Shown: piece after piece, positions 8,332-17,820 of the stretch
Numbering within the stretch: position 1 is the first letter of the stretch
How the letters are laid out: each line of letters begins with the position of its first letter
NCBI GenBank assembly: GCA_903859715.1
Contig: CAIONS010000006.1
Span: 1 to 49,699, forward strand
Direction of reading: 5' to 3'
Length of the DNA: 49,699 nt
Source: an uncultured Opitutia bacterium
GTDB lineage: Bacteria; Verrucomicrobiota; Verrucomicrobiia; Opitutales; Opitutaceae
The notes under the pieces: model-generated
Databases searched by the model: none
What the model was told of the DNA's origin: nothing
What the model saw: the letters and a program-made list of their open reading frames with translations, nothing else
Position numbers and translations under genes: made by a program

Positions 8332-9023
8332 TCAAGCTGATCGGAATTCTTGTGGTGGCGGCCGGCTTTGCACTGCGGTTCAACACGCTGCTGGTGGTGC
8401 TGGCGGCGGGCATCGCGACCGGCTTGGTGGCGGGGATGTCGTTCAACGACATCATGGCGCTGTTCGGAAAATATTTCGTGGAAAACCGTTACATGACCCT
8501 CGTGGTCGTGCTGATGGTGCCGGTCATCGGGCTGCTGGAGCGTTACGGTCTGCAGGAGCGCGCGGAGACCCTGATCCGGCGCGCGAAGGCGGCGACGGCG
8601 GGCCGGGTGGTGTTGCTCTACACGGCGGTGCGGCAGATCTCGGTCAGCCTGGGCATCAATCTGGGCGGCCACGCGGCGGCCGTGCGGCCGCTGATCGCGC
8701 CGATGGCGGAAGGGGCAGCCCGGGCCAGGTATGGCGAATTGTCCGACCAGACGGTGCAGGATATCCGGGCGCACGCGGCTGCGGCGGAGAATGTCGGGAA
8801 TTTTTTCGGCGAGGATATCTTCATCGCGGTCGGGGCGATCCTGCTGATGAAGGGATTCTTCGATGCGTTGAAAATCGAGGTGAGCCTGTGGGCGATGGCG
8901 CGCTGGGGCATCCCGACCGCGCTCATCGCTTTCGGGGTGATGGCCTGGCGGACGCGCGAGCTTGACCGGCAGATTGCGCGGGAGGCCGGGAAAAAGCCGG
9001 AATCCAAGGGGGGCGGGACATGA
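8328..9023 (+). CDS. DUF969 family membrane protein, candidate transporter subunit
   Basis: The 231-residue protein is largely hydrophobic, with about five or six predicted membrane segments, including MIKLIGILVVAAGFALRF at the start and TLVVVLMVPVIGLLERYG near residues 55-72. SLGINLGGHAAAVRPLIAPM and NVGNFFGEDIFIAVGAILLM are the blocks by which I recognise DUF969. Members are usually paired with DUF979 and next to pcp. Here it overlaps pxpA by four bases upstream (ATGA) and the DUF979 gene by four bases downstream. The arrangement suggests a two-component carrier for pyroglutamate or pyroglutamyl peptides; no substrate is assigned by the sequence itself. Confidence 0.88.
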   Translation: MIKLIGILVVAAGFALRFNTLLVVLAAGIATGLVAGMSFNDIMALFGKYFVENRYMTLVVVLMVPVIGLLERYGLQERAETLIRRAKAATAGRVVLLYTAVRQISVSLGINLGGHAAAVRPLIAPMAEGAARARYGELSDQTVQDIRAHAAAAENVGNFFGEDIFIAVGAILLMKGFFDALKIEVSLWAMARWGIPTALIAFGVMAWRTRELDRQIAREAGKKPESKGGGT

Positions 9024-9985
9024 CGCCTTACCTCACGGTGGAGTTTTTTTACCTGCTCGTCGGTGTGGTGCTCGCGCTGATCGCCGGTCGCATCGCGCTG
9101 GATGAGGCGCACCCGAAACGGTGGGGCTCCGCGTTGTTCTGGGGGCTGTTGTCCGTGGTGTTTGTCTTCGGGAAACTTCTGCCGCCGGTTGTGACCGGTT
9201 ATCTGCTGCTGGCGATGGTGCTGCTGGCGGCGGCGGGGCAGGTTGTTCGTTCCAATGAAGCGACGTCGGGCAAACCGGAGCGCGTGCTTCGGGCCGAAAC
9301 GCTGAAGAACAAGGTGTTTTGGCCGGTGCTGCTCATTCCGGCCTCGGCGATCGTGGGGTCGCTGTTCCTCGGCGGAATCCATTTTGGGGCGCGGGAACTG
9401 GTTGACCCCAAGCAAGCGACGCTGATTTCCATCGGGATCGGGGCGCTGTTGGCGCTGGCCGTGGGTATGCAAGTGACGCGGGCACGGATGGACGTGCCGG
9501 TGGCGGAAGGCAGCCGGTTGCTCCAGGCGGTTGGCTGGGCGGTGATTCTGCCACAGTTGCTTGCGGCGCTGGGTGGGATTTTTGCCCAGGCGGGGGTGGG
9601 CCCGGTCGTGGCCGGCTTGGTGGCGCAGGCGTTGCCGACGCAGTTTCCCTTTGTCGCGGTGGCCGCTTACTGTCTCGGCATGGCGCTCTTCACCGTGATC
9701 ATGGGCAATGCGTTTGCCGCCTTCCCGGTCATCACGCTTGGCATCGGGCTGCCGCTGATCGTGCAGCTGCACCACGGCAATCCAGCGATCATGGCATCCA
9801 TCGGCATGCTATCGGGTTACTGCGGCACGCTGCTGACTCCGATGGCGGCAAACTTCAACCTGGTGCCTGCGCTGCTGCTGGAGCTGCCCGACAAGCACGC
9901 GGTCATCAAGGCGCAGATCCCGATCGCGCTCGTCATCCTCGCGGCGAACGTGCTGCTGATGTACTTTTGTGTTTATCGGTTCTAG
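9020..9985 (+). CDS. DUF979 family membrane protein, candidate transporter subunit
   Basis: This 321-residue, very hydrophobic protein has roughly nine membrane segments. The C-terminal blocks NAFAAFPVITLGIGLPLIV and GYCGTLLTPMAANFNLVPAL are conserved in DUF979. The LTPMAANFN motif resembles substrate-binding loops of carboxylate or peptide carriers of the ion-transporter type, so an organic-acid permease role is reasonable but inferred. The start overlaps the preceding DUF969 stop (ATGA), so the two are probably made in equal amounts and form one complex. pcp starts 17 bp after its stop. Together with pxpABC this makes a closed pyroglutamate uptake and use unit. Confidence 0.88.
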   Translation: MTPYLTVEFFYLLVGVVLALIAGRIALDEAHPKRWGSALFWGLLSVVFVFGKLLPPVVTGYLLLAMVLLAAAGQVVRSNEATSGKPERVLRAETLKNKVFWPVLLIPASAIVGSLFLGGIHFGARELVDPKQATLISIGIGALLALAVGMQVTRARMDVPVAEGSRLLQAVGWAVILPQLLAALGGIFAQAGVGPVVAGLVAQALPTQFPFVAVAAYCLGMALFTVIMGNAFAAFPVITLGIGLPLIVQLHHGNPAIMASIGMLSGYCGTLLTPMAANFNLVPALLLELPDKHAVIKAQIPIALVILAANVLLMYFCVYRF

Positions 9986-10002
9986 GGTGTGGGCGAATAA
10001 CC

Positions 10003-10641
10003 ATGAAAACCGTCCTGATCACCGGCTTCGAACCCTTCGGCGGAGACCAGCTCAATCCCTCGCAGGAAATCGCGCGGCAGCTCAACGGCCGCGTGATTGC
10101 CGGGTGCCGGGTCATCGGGCGGATTCTGCCCTGCGAGTTCGGTGCGGCGAATGCCGCGCTGCGCCGGATCCTGCGCGAGACGGATCCGGCCCTGGTCATC
10201 GCGGTCGGCCAGGCAGGAGGCCGGTCGGACATCACGCCGGAACGGGTGGCGATCAATGTGGACGACGCGCGGATCGCGGACAACGCGGGGGCGCAACCGG
10301 TGGATGCTCCGGTGGTGGCGCGAGGGCCGACGGCTTACTGGAGCACGCTCCCGATCAAGGCGATTGTCGCGACGCTCCGCGCCCATGAAATACCGGCAGC
10401 GGTTTCCCAGACCGCGGGGACGTTTGTCTGCAATCATGTTTTTTATAGCCTGATGCACGCGTTGCGCGCGCGACGCGGAGTGCGCGGCGGATTCATTCAT
10501 GTGCCGTTCCTGCCGGAACAGGCGAAACAGGGTCAGCCGAGCCTGCCGCAGAAAGTGATGATCGAAGCCATCGCCCTGGCCGTGGCGGTGTCGGTCCGCA
10601 CGCGCCGTGACCGGCGCGAGGCCGGCGGCCAGATACACTAG
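10003..10641 (+). CDS. pcp: Pyroglutamyl-peptidase I
   Basis: Pcp is a cytosolic cysteine peptidase that removes N-terminal pyroglutamate from peptides, supplying substrate for PxpABC. The 212-residue protein has the family start VLITGFEPFGG and the full catalytic triad: Glu80 in GGRSDITPERVAIN, Cys143 in AGTFVCNHVFY and His166 in GGFIHVPFLP. I chose ATG 10003 because it begins the family core directly; a GTG at 9967 would overlap the upstream gene and add an unrelated dozen residues. It is the last gene of the cluster. Its TAG shares the palindrome CTAG with the stop of the convergent surface-protein gene, so the two coding regions overlap tail to tail by four bases with no terminator between. 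Confidence 0.96.
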   Translation: MKTVLITGFEPFGGDQLNPSQEIARQLNGRVIAGCRVIGRILPCEFGAANAALRRILRETDPALVIAVGQAGGRSDITPERVAINVDDARIADNAGAQPVDAPVVARGPTAYWSTLPIKAIVATLRAHEIPAAVSQTAGTFVCNHVFYSLMHALRARRGVRGGFIHVPFLPEQAKQGQPSLPQKVMIEAIALAVAVSVRTRRDRREAGGQIH

Positions 10642-12689
10642 GCGAGGAGAGCCGGCGGGCGGCGATGCCAGAGAACCCAGGCAAGGGTCAGACCAATGAA
10701 GACGGCGCCGTAGAAGGCGGACTCAGGGGCCGGAGTAACCTCATCGTCGTAGCTTTGCCACTGCGTGCTATTGTTGGAGTAGCCGCTGAAGGTGAGCTGA
10801 TTTTCCGGCGTGGTGCCACTGCCGCCGAGGGTGGCACCGGTCCAATTCTGGGCGTAGAAATAATCGACGGCGTTCGCCCAGTTGATGACGGTAAGGGTGA
10901 CGCCGGCATCGACGATGAAAGTAGTGGCGTTGAGGGTGGAGGCCGTCGAGGCCCCAAAATCCAAGACGGTGTTGCCGGTGATGTGAAGCGTCCCGACCGA
11001 GAGTGTGATGGCGTTGAGGGAGATCGTGCCGCCGCTGAGCGTGAGGGTGCCGGTGAAATTAAATGAGCTGTTGAAAGTGAGCGTGCCCGTGCCGGCTTTG
11101 ATCAGGTTGCCGCCGCCGGTCACAGTGCCGTTGAAGCTGGAAGACCCGTTGGCGGCGCCGACGGTCAGGCTGCCGCTGGCCCCAAGGTCAACCAGGCCGG
11201 TCCCGCTGAGCTTGTCGATGGACTGGGTGAAATTGTTCAGCGCCAGACGTCCGTCGGAATTGAGCGTGATGCTGGCTGAACCCGACAGCTGGGTGTTGGC
11301 GAGCAGCACGAGATTGGCGGAGCTGCCGGCACCGGTGCCGTCGCCAATGGTGATGGCGCCGGCGCCGAGGGCGGCAACGCCGGCGGTCTTGCCGAGCTGC
11401 AAGGTGCCGTCGTTGATGGTGGTCGTGCCGGAGAACGTGTTGGCGGTGGTGCCGGAAAGGGTCGTGGTGCCGCCGCCAGCCTCGATGAACTTGCCGGTGC
11501 CGGAAATGGCTCCGCTGAGGTTGATGTTTCCGGCGCCGCTGGCAGTGAGGGTCCGGGCGCCCAGCCCGACGTCGCCGGTCAGCGTGAGCGTGCCGGCGTC
11601 CGAGGCGACCGTCGTGTTGCCGGAGAGGGTTATGGTGCCGCCCAGGGAGTTGGCGCCGCGGAGATTCTCGATCGCGCCGTTGGTGCTGGCGCCGGTCCCG
11701 TTGACGGACCAAGCCGTGGTATTCAGGATGCTGTTGCCGGAAAGGGCGAGGGTCGCGCCGTTGGCAATGGTGTTGCCGGAACCGGCTGCGCCGAGGGCGC
11801 CGCTGCTGGCGGCGACGAGCGTGCCGGCGGACACATTGACCGCGCCGTTGAAGGTGCTGGTGCCGGAGAGTGTGAGCGTGCCGGTGCCGGTCTTCTGCAA
11901 GACACTCGTGCCACTGCCGTCATCTGCGATGGCACCGGAAAAAGTGGTGTTGGTGGTGTCGCCCACCTTGAAGGTATTGTTGCCCAGATTGAGGGAACCG
12001 GCACCGGTCAGGGAGCCGACTGCCTGCGCGGTGGAGCCGGAAAGCAAGGCGACGGAGGCATCCGAGGCGATGGTGAGAGCCGTCGTGGTGGGCAGGATGT
12101 TATTGCCGGTGGCACCGACCTGAAGAGTGCCGAGACTGACGGTGGTGGCACCTGTGTAGGTATTGCCGGTGTTGTTAAGGAGGACGGTGCCGGCGCCATT
12201 GATGACGAGACCGTTGCTCCCGGTGAGCTTGCTGTCGAATGTGGCAGCGAGGCCGGAGGCGACCGTGATGCCAGGGGTGGTGCCGGTGAGGCTGAGAGTG
12301 CCGCCGGTAAAGTCGATCGTGCCGGCATTGATGAGCATGGAGTCGACGGACTGCGTGCCGGAGACCGTGACGGTGTAGGCGCCGGTCGCGTCAGTGCCGG
12401 CACTGAAAACCGCGACATCGTTGGCGGTCCAGACCGCGGTGGTGGCGGTACCGGCGGAACTGGTGCTCCAGTTGGTGTTGGCGGCACCCGAAGTCTTCCA
12501 AGTACCCGAAGGCGTGGCTCCACCTGCACCGGCGGCGGAGCCATTGATGTCCCAATAAAGGGTGGTCTGGGCCTGGGCGAGAAGGCCGAGGAACAACCAA
12601 GCCAGGAGGCTCGACGACAAAAACCAAGGTCTCCGTCGGTTGGGTGAACGACGTGAAGCCAGAGCTGGGCTTGGCGACCGGCAGGTCAT
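10638..12689 (-). CDS. Autotransporter-associated beta-strand repeat protein with PEP-CTERM-like tail (paralogue 1)
   Basis: The 683-residue product has a basic start, a signal peptide (FLSSSLLAWLFLGLLAQAQ, cleaved near 41), then TTLYWDINGSAAGAGG, the usual opening of this class. The body is Gly/Thr/Ser/Asn-rich, with repeats of the pattern LSG..TFSG.TTINDGTL.LG typical of autotransporter-associated beta-strand units, which form a right-handed beta helix. There is no C-terminal beta barrel. Instead it ends with a PAPES element (653-657), a hydrophobic stretch and basic residues (HRR), a PEP-CTERM-like sorting tail with a degenerate PEP motif. It is probably a secreted, surface-attached or matrix protein. 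It is a close paralogue of the upstream gene, especially over the last 150 residues. Long plus-strand frames antisense to it are GC shadows. Confidence 0.9.
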   Translation of the reverse strand: MTCRSPSPALASRRSPNRRRPWFLSSSLLAWLFLGLLAQAQTTLYWDINGSAAGAGGATPSGTWKTSGAANTNWSTSSAGTATTAVWTANDVAVFSAGTDATGAYTVTVSGTQSVDSMLINAGTIDFTGGTLSLTGTTPGITVASGLAATFDSKLTGSNGLVINGAGTVLLNNTGNTYTGATTVSLGTLQVGATGNNILPTTTALTIASDASVALLSGSTAQAVGSLTGAGSLNLGNNTFKVGDTTNTTFSGAIADDGSGTSVLQKTGTGTLTLSGTSTFNGAVNVSAGTLVAASSGALGAAGSGNTIANGATLALSGNSILNTTAWSVNGTGASTNGAIENLRGANSLGGTITLSGNTTVASDAGTLTLTGDVGLGARTLTASGAGNINLSGAISGTGKFIEAGGGTTTLSGTTANTFSGTTTINDGTLQLGKTAGVAALGAGAITIGDGTGAGSSANLVLLANTQLSGSASITLNSDGRLALNNFTQSIDKLSGTGLVDLGASGSLTVGAANGSSSFNGTVTGGGNLIKAGTGTLTFNSSFNFTGTLTLSGGTISLNAITLSVGTLHITGNTVLDFGASTASTLNATTFIVDAGVTLTVINWANAVDYFYAQNWTGATLGGSGTTPENQLTFSGYSNNSTQWQSYDDEVTPAPESAFYGAVFIGLTLAWVLWHRRPPALLA

Positions 12690-12907
12690 CTTCCAAAAGT
12701 CCCCACGGATGTTTAATACAGGAAAACAGCCCGGTGCAGCAAGGGCATTTCAGGCAACGGCCAGGCCTCGGCTAGGAGCATGCCTGGTTTCTCCGCATCC
12801 GCTCTCGTCAAGCCGATGGGGCACCCAACGCACGGACGGCACGGCGGTCCGCGCTCAGTTGCATGATCCCAGCTCAACCGCCGGATCTGCGCGTGGCCCG
12901 CGATAAA

Positions 12908-14980
12908 TCACTGGATGATCGCAAGCCGCGATCTTTGCACGCGGAGCGCGTCCCGGCGTTGCCAGAAGACCCAGGCGAGGGCCAGTCCGAGCAGGATCGC
13001 GCCGTAGGTTGCCGGCTCGGGCACCGGGCTGATCTGATGGTCGAAGCTCTGCCACTGCGTGCTGTTGTTCGAGTAGCCGCTGAAAGTGATCTGGTTCATT
13101 GGCGCCGTGCCGCTGCCGCCGAGGGTGGCGCCATTCCAGTTCTGCGCGTAGAAATAGTCGGTCGTGCTGACCCAGTTGATGATCGTGAGGGTCACGCCCG
13201 AGTCGACGATCAGGTTGGTGGCGTTGAGCATGGACGCCGTGGAATTGCCGAAATCGAGGACGGTGTTGCCCGTGATGTGAAGGGTGCCGACGGTCGCGCT
13301 GATGCCGGCCAGGATGACGGTGCCGCCGGTCAGGCGGAGCTCGCCGCTGAAATTGAAGGACGAGGTGAAAGTCAGGGTGCCGGAGCCGAGTTTCTCCAGC
13401 ACGCCGGTGCCGGCGATCGTGCCGCCGAAAATGGAGGAGCCGGAGTTGACGCCCACGCCGAGGTAGCCGCTGGTGCCGAGGTCGATCGTGCCGGTACCTG
13501 CGACCGTGTTGATGGATTCCTGCTGGTTGTTGATATTCAGCCGGCCGTCGGAGTTGATGGTGATGAGCCCGGCGTAGTCCGCGATCTGATTGGAGGCGAG
13601 GAGCGTGAGATTGGCGGAATTCGCGGCGCCGACGCCGTCACCGATGGTCACGGTGCCGCCGGCGATCGCGTTGGTGCCGGCGGTCTTGTTCAGCTGCAGC
13701 GTGCCGCTGTTGATGAGCGTGCTGCCCGTGTAGGAATTGCTGCTGGTGCCGGAATAGGTGAGGGTGCCGGTCCCGGCCACGGTGACTCCACTCGAACCGT
13801 TGAGCGCGCCGGCGAGGTTGAGGTTGCCGGCCCCGGTGGCGGTCAGGGTCTGGCTGGAGCCGAGATTGACGTCGCCCGTGACCGTCAGGGTGCCGGCGTC
13901 GGAGCCAAGGGTGGAGCTGGCGTTGAGGTTGAGCGCGGCGTTGAGCGTGTTGTTGCCGCTGATGTTGCGAATGGCGCCGGTCGAGCCGATGCCGGAGCCG
14001 GACACCGTGAAGGATCCCTCGGTGACGGAAATATTGTTCTGCAGCTGGAGCGCGGCGCCGCTGGCGACGATGTTGCCATAGGTCGAGCCGCCCAGCGCGG
14101 AGGAATTCTGGAGATTGAGCGCGCCGGCGTTGATCGTGGTGAGGCCGCTGAAGGTGTTGGCGCCCGAGAGCGTGAGGGTGCCGGTGCCCTGTTTCACGAG
14201 CGAGCCGTAGCCGCCACTGTCCATGAGCACGCCCGAAAAAGTGGTGCTGGTGGAATCGCCGACGGTGAACGGGCCGCCCTTGATATCGAGCGTACCGGCG
14301 CCGGCGAGTGAGGCGACGGTTTCGCTGTGGCCCCAGCCCAGATCGACCGTTGCTCCGCTTCCAATGACGAGCGCGGAGGCGTCCGGGATCACGTTGCTGG
14401 CGCCGAGGAGGAGCGTGCCGGCGTTGACGGTGGTGGTACCGGTGTAGGCGTTGGCCGTGCTGCCGAGCGTGAGGGTGCCGGTGCCGGTCTTGGTGAAGCC
14501 GCTGGTGCCGGCGATCTGGCTGTTGAACGTCAGCGTGCTGCCGGAGGCGACGCTGAGCTGCGGCGTGGTGCCGCTGAGCGTGACGATACCGCCGCTGAAC
14601 GTCGGGCTGCCTTCCTCCACCGTGATGCCCGCGGCGGACACAGTGCCGGAGACTGTGACGGTATAGCTGCCGGTCGCATCGGTGCCCGCGCTGAAAACTG
14701 CGTTGCTGCCGTTGGTCCATTGAATCGTGGACGCGGTGCCCGCGGAGCTGGTGGTCCAGTTTTTATCCGAACTGCTAGTGGACCAGGTCGCGGAAGGAGA
14801 TGAACCGGCGCCGGCGGTGGCACCGTTGGTATCCCAGAATAGCGTGGTCTGGGCGTGAATCGGAGCTACCGGTCCGAACCATCCGGCGGCGAGTGTCATC
14901 AAGGTCAGCCACCGCCAGCCCACACGACCGGCTGGGGTGCGGGAACGACAGACAGAGGAGGCTTTTGGAGTCGACGGCAT
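12908..14980 (-). CDS. Autotransporter-associated beta-strand repeat protein with PEP-CTERM tail (paralogue 2)
   Basis: The 690-residue protein begins with a long n-region, a hydrophobic signal core ending near AHAQ-type processing (PIHAQ) and TTLFWDTNGATAGAG. Beta-helix repeats rich in G, T, S and N cover about 60-560 (for example GTGTLTLSGANTFSGLTTIN). A conserved C-terminal module follows (TLHITGNTVLDFG through YFYAQNWNGATLGGSGT and FSGYSNNSTQWQS). The end is a canonical PEP-CTERM signal: PVPEP at 652-656, hydrophobic YGAILLGLALAWVFW, then QRR. Such tails are normally processed by an exosortase, none of which is in this window. 218 bp separate it from paralogue 1 on the same strand, so the pair looks like a tandem duplication. 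The ligand or function is unknown. Confidence 0.92.
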   Translation of the reverse strand: MPSTPKASSVCRSRTPAGRVGWRWLTLMTLAAGWFGPVAPIHAQTTLFWDTNGATAGAGSSPSATWSTSSSDKNWTTSSAGTASTIQWTNGSNAVFSAGTDATGSYTVTVSGTVSAAGITVEEGSPTFSGGIVTLSGTTPQLSVASGSTLTFNSQIAGTSGFTKTGTGTLTLGSTANAYTGTTTVNAGTLLLGASNVIPDASALVIGSGATVDLGWGHSETVASLAGAGTLDIKGGPFTVGDSTSTTFSGVLMDSGGYGSLVKQGTGTLTLSGANTFSGLTTINAGALNLQNSSALGGSTYGNIVASGAALQLQNNISVTEGSFTVSGSGIGSTGAIRNISGNNTLNAALNLNASSTLGSDAGTLTVTGDVNLGSSQTLTATGAGNLNLAGALNGSSGVTVAGTGTLTYSGTSSNSYTGSTLINSGTLQLNKTAGTNAIAGGTVTIGDGVGAANSANLTLLASNQIADYAGLITINSDGRLNINNQQESINTVAGTGTIDLGTSGYLGVGVNSGSSIFGGTIAGTGVLEKLGSGTLTFTSSFNFSGELRLTGGTVILAGISATVGTLHITGNTVLDFGNSTASMLNATNLIVDSGVTLTIINWVSTTDYFYAQNWNGATLGGSGTAPMNQITFSGYSNNSTQWQSFDHQISPVPEPATYGAILLGLALAWVFWQRRDALRVQRSRLAIIQ

Positions 14981-15183
14981 GCGAGGCGGTAAAGGGATAC
15001 CAACGTTCCGCAGGAGTTCCTTTTCGCCAGAAATTTCCCGACAGGAGATTACTTATGCCGTTGTAATACGCAAATGGTCCAAGCCGGAGGCGGGCATGTG
15101 GCCGTCGTCTTTCCGCCAAGCAGAAACCAGCGCGGCGAGGGCGTCGCAGCTCCAGCCATAACCTGAACGAAGGCCGCGTCCGG

Positions 15184-16287
<1,104 letters not shown>

Positions 16288-16319
16288 AAGGTTGGTCAAC
16301 AGAGCGGGGGAGTCAGGGC

Positions 16320-16348
16320 TTGACAAGCCAATTGCCCGACGGTCTTGT
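16320..16348 (+). promoter_or_regulatory. Predicted sigma70-type promoter for rpsP-trmD-rplS
   Basis: A perfect -35 box TTGACA (16320-16325) is followed after 17 bases by TCTTGT (16343-16348), a weak -10 box. It lies 43 bases before the rpsP start and points toward it. The strong -35 and location support it; the -10 match is only three of six. Confidence 0.45.
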
Positions 16349-16390
16349 CTTCGTTTTTCCAAGCAAGAAACGCTCCGCAAAACACCTGTC

Positions 16391-16648
16391 ATGGCTCTCA
16401 AAATCCGTCTCACCCGCATCGGCGCCGTCCACCAGCCGCACTACCGCTTCGTCATTGCCGAAGCCCGTTCGCGCCGGGATGGCGATCCGGTCGAAGTCGT
16501 TGGCATCTATGATCCCCGCCTGAAGGGCGAAACCGTCAAGCTGAAGCTCGACCGCGTCGACTACTGGCTCGGCAAGGGCGCGAAGCCGACCGATACCGTG
16601 CACGCGATGATCAAGAAGGCCCGCCGCGCCGGTGCGCCCGCCGCCTAA
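16391..16648 (+). CDS. rpsP: 30S ribosomal protein S16
   Basis: S16 is a small-subunit ribosomal protein needed for 30S assembly. The 85-residue product starts MALKIRLTRIGAVHQPHYRF, the family's standard opening, and continues with AEARSRRDGDPVEVVGIYDP. I take the ATG at 16391; an open frame extends upstream to 16211 but crosses the ychF start and lacks family residues. It heads the rpsP-trmD-rplS group. The usual rimM gene is not between rpsP and trmD; a hairpin terminator occupies that gap. Confidence 0.97.
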   Translation: MALKIRLTRIGAVHQPHYRFVIAEARSRRDGDPVEVVGIYDPRLKGETVKLKLDRVDYWLGKGAKPTDTVHAMIKKARRAGAPAA

Positions 16649-16672
16649 GCCTGCCGGACCCTCATCCTTTCG

Positions 16673-16711
16673 AAATCGCCCTGCCGTTCACCGGCTCGGG
16701 CGATTTTTTCG
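16673..16711 (+). terminator. Intrinsic terminator or attenuator between rpsP and trmD
   Basis: A perfect 9-bp stem, AAATCGCCC (16673-16681) with GGGCGATTT (16698-16706), is followed by a T run (16704-16709). This is the classical factor-independent terminator layout. Because trmD and rplS lie just downstream on the same strand, it probably sets partial readthrough so that S16 is made in excess over TrmD. Confidence 0.8.
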
Positions 16712-16733
16712 TTTAGCCTCCTGACCCACCGCC

Positions 16734-17405
16734 ATGCTGCGCATCGATGTCCTCACGCTGTTTCCGCGGATGCTGGATAGCGTCTTGGCGGAGAGTATCT
16801 TGGGGAAGGGCATTGCGGCGGGCCACCTCGGGGTGACGGTCCATGACTTGCGCGCCTGGTCGACGGACAAACACCGCACCGCAGACGACCGGCCCTTCGG
16901 CGGCGGAGCCGGCATGGTGATGAAGCCGGAACCCGCCTTTGCGGCCATCGAGCAGCTCCAGACGCCGGGCTGCCGGCGCATTTACCTGACCCCGGACGGC
17001 ACGCCGCTTTCGCCGGCGCTGGCGCAGGAACTTTCCCAGCAACCGCATCTGGTTCTGCTGAGCGGCCATTACGAGGGCATCGACCAGCGGATTCGCGATG
17101 GCGTCATCGACCAGGAGATCAGCATCGGCGACTATGTGCTGACCAACGGCACCCTCGCGGCGGCGGTTTTGATCGATGCGCTGGCCCGTTTTATCCCCGG
17201 TGTCCTGGGGGAGGAAAAGTCATTGACGCACGAATCCTTCACCAGCAAGTTGCTCGACTTTCCTCAATACACGCGTCCCGCCGACTATCGAGGCATGTCC
17301 GTTCCGGAGGTTCTGCTCTCCGGAAACCATGCCGAAATCGATAAATGGCGGCAGGCGAAACAGCTGGAAAAAACCCGTCAAGTCCGACCCGATTTACTCA
17401 AATAA
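16734..17405 (+). CDS. trmD: tRNA (guanine-37-N1)-methyltransferase TrmD
   Basis: TrmD transfers a methyl group from S-adenosylmethionine to N1 of G37 next to the anticodon, preventing +1 frameshifting. The 223-residue protein has the SPOUT trefoil-knot blocks: RPFGGGAGMVMKPEP, LLSGHYEGIDQRI and the knot region ISIGDYVLTNGTLAAAV. The C-terminal domain shows SFTSKLLDFPQYTRP and VPEVLLSGNHAEIDKWR. The ATG at 16734 gives MLRIDVLTLFP, the normal start. It follows rpsP after a terminator-like hairpin and precedes rplS by only 6 bp. Confidence 0.97.
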   Translation: MLRIDVLTLFPRMLDSVLAESILGKGIAAGHLGVTVHDLRAWSTDKHRTADDRPFGGGAGMVMKPEPAFAAIEQLQTPGCRRIYLTPDGTPLSPALAQELSQQPHLVLLSGHYEGIDQRIRDGVIDQEISIGDYVLTNGTLAAAVLIDALARFIPGVLGEEKSLTHESFTSKLLDFPQYTRPADYRGMSVPEVLLSGNHAEIDKWRQAKQLEKTRQVRPDLLK

Positions 17406-17411
17406 ACAGTC

Positions 17412-17795
17412 ATGAACCCGATCATCTCCGAAATCACCGCTGAGCAGGTGAAAAAAGACATTACGCCCTTCAAGGTTGGCGACGGCGTGCGCGTGCACAC
17501 CAAGGTCCGCGAGGGCGACAAGGAACGCGTGCAGGTTTACTCCGGCATCGTCATCGCCCGGAAGGGTCATGGCATCCACGAGGTCTTCACCGTGCGCCGC
17601 ATCAGCTACGGTGAGGGCGTCGAGCGCGTGTTTCCCGTCAACTCCCCGAACATCGAGAAGATCGAGGTCGAGCGCGAGTCCGAGACGATGCGGGCCCGCC
17701 TTTATTATCTCCGCAACCGCACCGGCAAGGCCGCCGTCGCCGTCAAGGTTCGCGAGAACCGCGTGGCCCCCGCCGCGACCCCGGTCGCGAGCTGA
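17412..17795 (+). CDS. rplS: 50S ribosomal protein L19
   Basis: L19 sits at the interface of the ribosomal subunits. The 127-residue protein shows the family core: [62 protein letters not shown] and the end [15 protein letters not shown]. The gene starts 6 bp after trmD, so the two are cotranscribed, and a strong terminator follows the stop. A short Ala/Pro-rich tail is slightly longer than in many homologues. Confidence 0.97.
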   Translation: MNPIISEITAEQVKKDITPFKVGDGVRVHTKVREGDKERVQVYSGIVIARKGHGIHEVFTVRRISYGEGVERVFPVNSPNIEKIEVERESETMRARLYYLRNRTGKAAVAVKVRENRVAPAATPVAS

Positions 17796-17820
17796 GCATC
17801 CGCCTCCCGCCTGTTTACCA

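Noticed and set aside
11005-12123. Long plus-strand open frame (372 codons) antisense to surface-protein paralogue 1
   Set aside because: Its composition is the mirror of a Gly/Thr/Ser repeat gene (Val/Pro/Leu/Ala repeats), with no domain. The minus-strand frame has a signal peptide and sorting tail.
12863-14311. Plus-strand open frame (482 codons) antisense to surface-protein paralogue 2
   Set aside because: It is a Gly/Ala/Asp/Arg-rich shadow of a low-complexity repeat gene with no recognisable motif.
10638-14980. True type V autotransporters
   Set aside because: The beta-strand repeats are present but there is no C-terminal membrane barrel; the ends are PEP-CTERM-like sorting signals.
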